A stretch of 64,000 bases of DNA, taken from assembly GCA_027575765.1 (NCBI GenBank), contig JANBPT010000039.1, forward strand, positions 1 to 64,000, read 5' to 3'. The translations under genes were made by a program, and so were the position numbers. The DNA is from Tieghemiomyces parasiticus (taxonomy: Eukaryota; Kickxellomycota; Dimargaritomycetes; Dimargaritales; Dimargaritaceae). Positions 59,578 through 64,000 of the stretch are shown in pieces. Position 1 is the stretch's first letter, and the number at the start of each line of letters is the position of its first letter. Under the pieces are notes generated by a model. That model was not told the DNA's origin and did no database searches. It saw nothing but the letters and a program-made list of their open reading frames with translations.

Positions 59578-61980
59578 CGTGGAAAATGAGGACAGGTGTA
59601 GTGCAGCTTGTGTGTGAGAAAGAGAGAGAGAGAGGCGAGAAAGTCAGGCCAGAATTACAAGGATGCAATTCCACGAAGCCAAGATCTCAGGCAGGTCGGA
59701 CTGTCGGGGCTTGGCATTACTTGGGGTCCGGAGTTGGGCAGGCAGAATAACGAGACATGGAGATGGTGTAGTTACCCACAACGGATGCGAAGTGGGTAGC
59801 TGTAGAAAGTGGGGCTAGTTCAAGGATGCGGTCACGTTGGGCAACGCTGCCATGGTCCCGTTAAGGTAGACTTAGAAATGGTGTGATGTGCTAAACTTCC
59901 CCTCGAGGTCTAACACAGGGTTGGGGTTTGTGGGGGGAGAGAGGGGGCCCCATGCCCCCCCCACCTTACCCGCCAATGAGCAGGGGATAATAACGGTATG
60001 ACACCCAGAACACGACTGCTCCGGTTTGGACTTTGCCTGACCTTTCTATGGAGCATCGAATGCCGAACCAACTGCCCGGGGCACTGGCATATCTCCCTAA
60101 TACCCGGCAACGTTTAGTGAAGCTTTCTATATTTGATAGGGCGGAGCAGTGGGCCCTGCCCCCTCTCCCGTTTCTAGCTCACAGTTGACATGCCATGCTG
60201 CTGGGCTAGATGGGTGCACTCACCTTCTTATTAGTTCAACGCCTATTTATTACTATTCCTACATCCAGACAGATGTCTGTGGTCAACCAGACATGGATAG
60301 CCGTATCTCTAGTAGGAGCCGAGGAGAAGTCTTGGTCCACTGTAGCGCAGGCAAAGCCGAGTTGGTGCATTGGCTGGTGTGGCCCTATGACGTTAATTGC
60401 CCTCGCCTCGGATTGGCTCGCCTATGCCGCTTCATACGATCCAGTAGATGCTCTGGGCGCCAATCATGTTGCAAGTTCGATGGCAGGGCTATTTTGAACT
60501 ACACCTGTGGAAACCATAAACCCTTTGGCCGGATCGCGTGTGCAGCCGCGCTTTGGTTGGCATGTAACGCTTTAAACCCCTACGTTAGCCCTTAAGGTCG
60601 TCCCCACAACGTCCGCCCAATTGCGGCTGGGTAATAGCCTGGCGGGCCAGGCCGACTTGCCATCGTCGGGGCGCGGCGGTTGCGTACCAAACTAAAGATT
60701 GGCATGCCCCGGTCAAGTGACTATGCGGTCCAGGACCACCCCCTGGTCAATCTGGGAAGACGTGACCAAGGGAGCAATAAGACCATTAGCGATACGTTAT
60801 CTTCGTATCTTCTTGAGCGCTTACCTGACAACGACCCCCTTCTGGCCCGGAACCTTCCCCAGCCCCCCTCCCGGTATCGGCCGCCGCGCGAGCAAGTCCG
60901 TCACCAGGAGCCAGCCTCGGCCATGCAAAAATGCCCCGTACATGCGACATGTAAGTCTCGCACGGCCCCAACGAAACCTCCCAGGCCTGAATTGGTGACC
61001 TGCCCCCCCATTTCCCCCGGCAGCTCACCTAGGTTGGGTAGTGGCTTATGGCCCCTCTATTGACGGATACGAGGTTAAGTGGCAGCTCTGCTTAGGCGGT
61101 ATCATGTGCGCCCGACAAGCTACGTGCCACTCCAAAGGCTGCCGAAGCCGGTTGGCCAAGACAGGCCGGATAACGTGCCAGGGCCTCGGAGGGGGAGGTT
61201 ATGAGGGTCAGACGCCGCCACCACCCTTTAATCGACCAAGGAGCGACTGGCCAGGGCCGTGTCAACGGGTACGCACGGTGCATTAATTGCATAGAACATA
61301 TGCGGTTAAACCTATTTGCTACTTTATAAAGGGACATGCGCATCCTATGTTCGATTAGCGAACCCCTTTGCCCATCACCGCTTATTTTCTGGCCATTAGC
61401 CTCACACCGCCCTTGCAGCCACCCATATTTCGGTAACCTTAGATACCACCCCACCCCCCCTCTGACATTGCCACTGTTGCCATCAAGATAGTCGGGCTGT
61501 GTCCTCCTGCTGGCCAAGGCGCGTCCTCACCGGAACCTCACGGCTTACCACCGTCACCTTTCCGCGCCTTCCACAGAACCTCGCTCGCATGCAGCCCGGC
61601 TCGCCACCCTTATCCCTACGTCACCGTAGCGCCCACTGTTCACCCCCGTTTTCTTTCTTTGCCCTCTTTCGCGGTGCTTACTCATCCCCTACGTGTTGCT
61701 CGGCCCAACTTCCCAATCTCTTGTAGCTAGCTCTGTCAGTCACGGTTACTCAGCCCAGCCAGGTACCAGCATACCTTATCCACGTCCTTTCTTACTTTCG
61801 CGTCCTCTTGAGCTATCACCCCGACCCGATTACCGAGCCCGTCATCCATCCGGACCTACGCGGATTCCTACCGCTTATTATCTTTCCTTCCTCTTGCCCA
61901 TCGTGCCGCTCGGTCGTACATTCCTAAATCCCTAGTTTAGCTCCTCCGAGGCCCACTGAATCCCTCCTTCCCGTCGCGCC
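59578..61980. other. 2.4 kb divergent intergenic region between the Tul1-like and AVT3-like genes
   Basis: Holds both promoters. An AG repeat (59621-59634) sits in the Tul1-like leader. Plus-strand DNA from about 61420 to 61980 is pyrimidine-rich, the AVT3 leader. Two unrecognised open frames (60149-60595 and 60680-61063, +) lack family resemblance and I do not call them genes. Confidence 0.5.
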
Positions 61981-64000
61981 ATGCCGACCGAACCGCGCAA
62001 CGTGCGCTCCAAGGGCAAGTCACCCGACAGCGGTTCCCCCTTGGGCTCCCCAGCAGGATCTGCACCGCGTCAATTAGCCTCAGAGCGGCTGTCGAGCTCA
62101 CCGTATTCCGCTCGGCCTGGACTGGACCACCGCGTCAGTGGCGAGTTTGGACAGTCCTACCGTTCCAACCGCAGCCAACTGGCACCAGGAAGCTACCAAG
62201 AGGGAACGGCGGGCAGTGACGACGCGGTGTCCATCACCGTGGATCCCGATGAGGCCGCCAGGGTCCTACGGCGCCACCTAGTCACCCGGCCGCGTGATCA
62301 GGGCGACGACGGGTCCTTAGCCCCCGGCAGTGACTGGGACTCGGACTACGACGACGACCGCGGCAGCGCTAGCGGCACCGGTCCCAGCGGCAACGTCCTG
62401 CCTAACCCGCATACGCTGTTGGGCGGGGATATGACCCACCACATTTACAAGTGGTCGGAAAATCACGAACAGGCTGCCGCCGCCCGCAAGCGCCGGTCCC
62501 AGTCGGTCACGGATCTGGTGGCCGCCGTACACGGCCGGCTCCCGCCCAATGCAAACCCGGCTGCCGCCGCCCAGCTCATCAAGCAGCCCGGTGGGTTCCG
62601 CCGTCATTTCGTAGCCCAGAAGGCCGCCCAAGAGGGTCAACCCCCGCCCAGTTTTCTCACCCGGAACTTCATTGACTTTATTGCTCTGTACGGCCATTTC
62701 GCCGGCGATGACTTCCCCAGCGACATTGACGACGATGATTACGAGGGACCGCCCGATATGGCCTACTCGGCCAGCTACCGCGACCTCCACCTGGCCGGAT
62801 CGTCCTCGCCCCGCGTGCGGCCTCGCTTCCGCCGCACCTATGGTACCCTCGAGGACGACTTTGAATCCGAGCTGGAGACGGGCGATGAGACCGATGAGGA
62901 CCGCCTGGCCTTGGAACGGCCCCTGCGCCGCAGCCTGATCACCCCGGCCGAACGCGCGGCCGCCGCTGGCACGCCCAGTCGACTCTCCCGTCGTACCACC
63001 ATGCGGTCCACCGCCAGCGCCGCCGCCACGGCCAGTCCTAAAAAAGCCTTCTTTCTCCTCATGAAGTCCTTCGTGGGCACCGGGGTCCTCTTTTTGCCGC
63101 GCAGTTTCTACAATGGTGGATTGACTTTTTCGGCCGTGTTACTGGCGTTGGTGGCCTACTTGGCCCTGTACGCCATGCTACTCTTAGTGGAGTGCTACGC
63201 CAAGATACCGGGCAGTTTCGGTGACATTGGACTGGCCCTGTACGGTCCTAAGGCGCGCTATGCCGTACTATTCTCTATCGTCTTCTCCCAGACTGGCTTT
63301 TGCTGCGCCTACACCATCTTCGTGGCGCGCAGCCTCCAGGAGGTGGTCCAGAACGTGACGGACTGCCGGGTTGACCTGAGCATTGCGTTCTGGGTCTACG
63401 TGCAGCTGGCCATCTACATCCCACTGGCCATGGTGCGCAAGATCAAGAACTTTTCGCTCGCCGCCTTGGTCGCCGATGTGTTCATCCTGCTCGGTCTGGG
63501 CTACCTCTACTACTTTGACGTGCGCAAACTGATCACCGTGGGCGCCGCGACTATTCGGCACTTCAATCCGTCCAGCTTCTCGCTCTTCATCGGGACGGCC
63601 GTGTTCACTTTTGAAGGGATCGGGCTGGTACTGCCCATCGTGAGTAGTATGAAGGAACCAGCCAAGTTTCCGCGCGTGCTCACCATTTCGCTGGTGGCGT
63701 CGGCCGTCATCTTCATCTCCATGGGTGCCCTGTCCTACCTGACCTTCGGCGACAAGGTGGAGACGGTGGTGCTACTCAACCTGCCGGCCAACGACCCGAT
63801 GGTGCCCATCGTGCAGTTCGTCTACGCCCTGGCCATCATCTTTTCGGTCCCGCTCCAGATGTTCCCGGCCATCCGTATCCTGGAGGCTGGCCTGTTTGTG
63901 CGTTCCGGCAAGGGCAACCCTTGGGTGAAGTGGCAAAAGAACCTGTTCCGTACGCTACTGGCCTTCTTCATCGCCTCCATCTCGGTGGTGGGTGCCGACA
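61981..64000 (+). CDS. vacuolar amino-acid transporter, AVT3/AVT4 type (partial, runs off right edge)
   Basis: Open from ATG 61981 (CGCCATG context) to the window edge, 673 codons with no stop and no intron seen. Residues 1-~350 are a cytosolic, Ser/Asp/Arg-rich N-terminal region. It contains GGDMTHHIYKWSENHE (near 148-163), a block conserved in Avt3/Avt4 proteins, and GGFRRHFV. The Aa_trans domain begins near 353 with SPKKAFFLLMKSFVGTGVLFLP, followed by repeated membrane segments: SGLIG-like GTGVLFLPRSFYNGG, YIPLAMVRKIKNFSLAALVAD, GTAVFTFEGIGLVLPI, ALSYLTFGD, FSVPLQMFPAIRILE. Known members export neutral amino acids from the vacuole to the cytosol. The C-terminal membrane segments lie outside the window. 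The neighbour gene, a Tul1-like ligase, is transcribed away from it. Confidence 0.93.
   Translation, partial: MPTEPRNVRSKGKSPDSGSPLGSPAGSAPRQLASERLSSSPYSARPGLDHRVSGEFGQSYRSNRSQLAPGSYQEGTAGSDDAVSITVDPDEAARVLRRHLVTRPRDQGDDGSLAPGSDWDSDYDDDRGSASGTGPSGNVLPNPHTLLGGDMTHHIYKWSENHEQAAAARKRRSQSVTDLVAAVHGRLPPNANPAAAAQLIKQPGGFRRHFVAQKAAQEGQPPPSFLTRNFIDFIALYGHFAGDDFPSDIDDDDYEGPPDMAYSASYRDLHLAGSSSPRVRPRFRRTYGTLEDDFESELETGDETDEDRLALERPLRRSLITPAERAAAAGTPSRLSRRTTMRSTASAAATASPKKAFFLLMKSFVGTGVLFLPRSFYNGGLTFSAVLLALVAYLALYAMLLLVECYAKIPGSFGDIGLALYGPKARYAVLFSIVFSQTGFCCAYTIFVARSLQEVVQNVTDCRVDLSIAFWVYVQLAIYIPLAMVRKIKNFSLAALVADVFILLGLGYLYYFDVRKLITVGAATIRHFNPSSFSLFIGTAVFTFEGIGLVLPIVSSMKEPAKFPRVLTISLVASAVIFISMGALSYLTFGDKVETVVLLNLPANDPMVPIVQFVYALAIIFSVPLQMFPAIRILEAGLFVRSGKGNPWVKWQKNLFRTLLAFFIASISVVGAD

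Noticed and set aside
60149..61063. Two open frames (148 and 127 codons) between the Tul1-like and AVT3-like genes
   Set aside because: No recognised motif, and cysteine/arginine-rich random-looking composition in the shared promoter region.
1..64000. CRISPR arrays, prokaryotic operons, prophage or toxin-antitoxin systems
   Set aside because: This is eukaryotic, intron-containing DNA. No regularly spaced repeats were seen, and the only repeats are microsatellites and the four dispersed copies.

Overview
This is fungal nuclear DNA. I see spliced protein-coding genes with GT..AG introns, CNCCATG start contexts, pyrimidine-rich leaders and a GH17 cell-wall glucanase. A COP9 signalosome subunit together with a complex I assembly factor argues against Saccharomyces-type yeasts. 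The introns are long for a fungus (133-319 nt). That would fit an early-diverging lineage such as Zoopagomycota/Kickxellomycotina, but the placement is inference.

Layout. Left arm (1-24.2 kb), gene-dense: a NUBPL/Ind1-like P-loop protein (+), COP9 subunit 2 (+), a cytochrome P450 (-), a Gvp36-like BAR protein (+), a CGFS monothiol glutaredoxin of Grx5 type (+), a secreted GH17 glucanase (-), a WBP11-like splicing factor (+), an unrecognised secreted protein (+) and a small basic nuclear-type protein (-). Four copies of one ~0.45-0.5 kb dispersed repeat lie between these genes. Middle (24.2-57.5 kb): one recognisable gene, a four-finger C2H2 transcription factor at 37.3-38.6 kb, with about 13 kb of apparent non-coding DNA upstream and about 19 kb downstream. 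That DNA is rich in CCCCTCCC/GGGGAGGG blocks, dinucleotide repeats and purine/pyrimidine strand asymmetry. Right arm (57.5-64 kb): a Tul1/Dsc1-like membrane RING ubiquitin ligase (-), diverging from a vacuolar AVT3-type amino-acid transporter (+) that runs off the right edge.

How the genes relate. There is no operon-like organisation. NUBPL/Ind1 and Grx5 both belong to mitochondrial Fe-S biology but are about 10 kb apart and separated by unrelated genes. Tul1 and AVT3 share a 2.4 kb divergent intergenic region and both act on endomembranes or the vacuole. Twelve protein-coding genes are well supported, counting the secreted and basic proteins without firm family names. I reconstructed exons for the six spliced genes by requiring phase-consistent GT..AG joins; each sums to a whole number of codons.

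I found no convincing tRNA or rRNA gene, CRISPR array, complete transposon, defence system or biosynthetic cluster. The best unexplained items are the repeat family carrying a shared open frame, the isolated transcription-factor gene in its large non-coding territory, and the unrecognised secreted protein.
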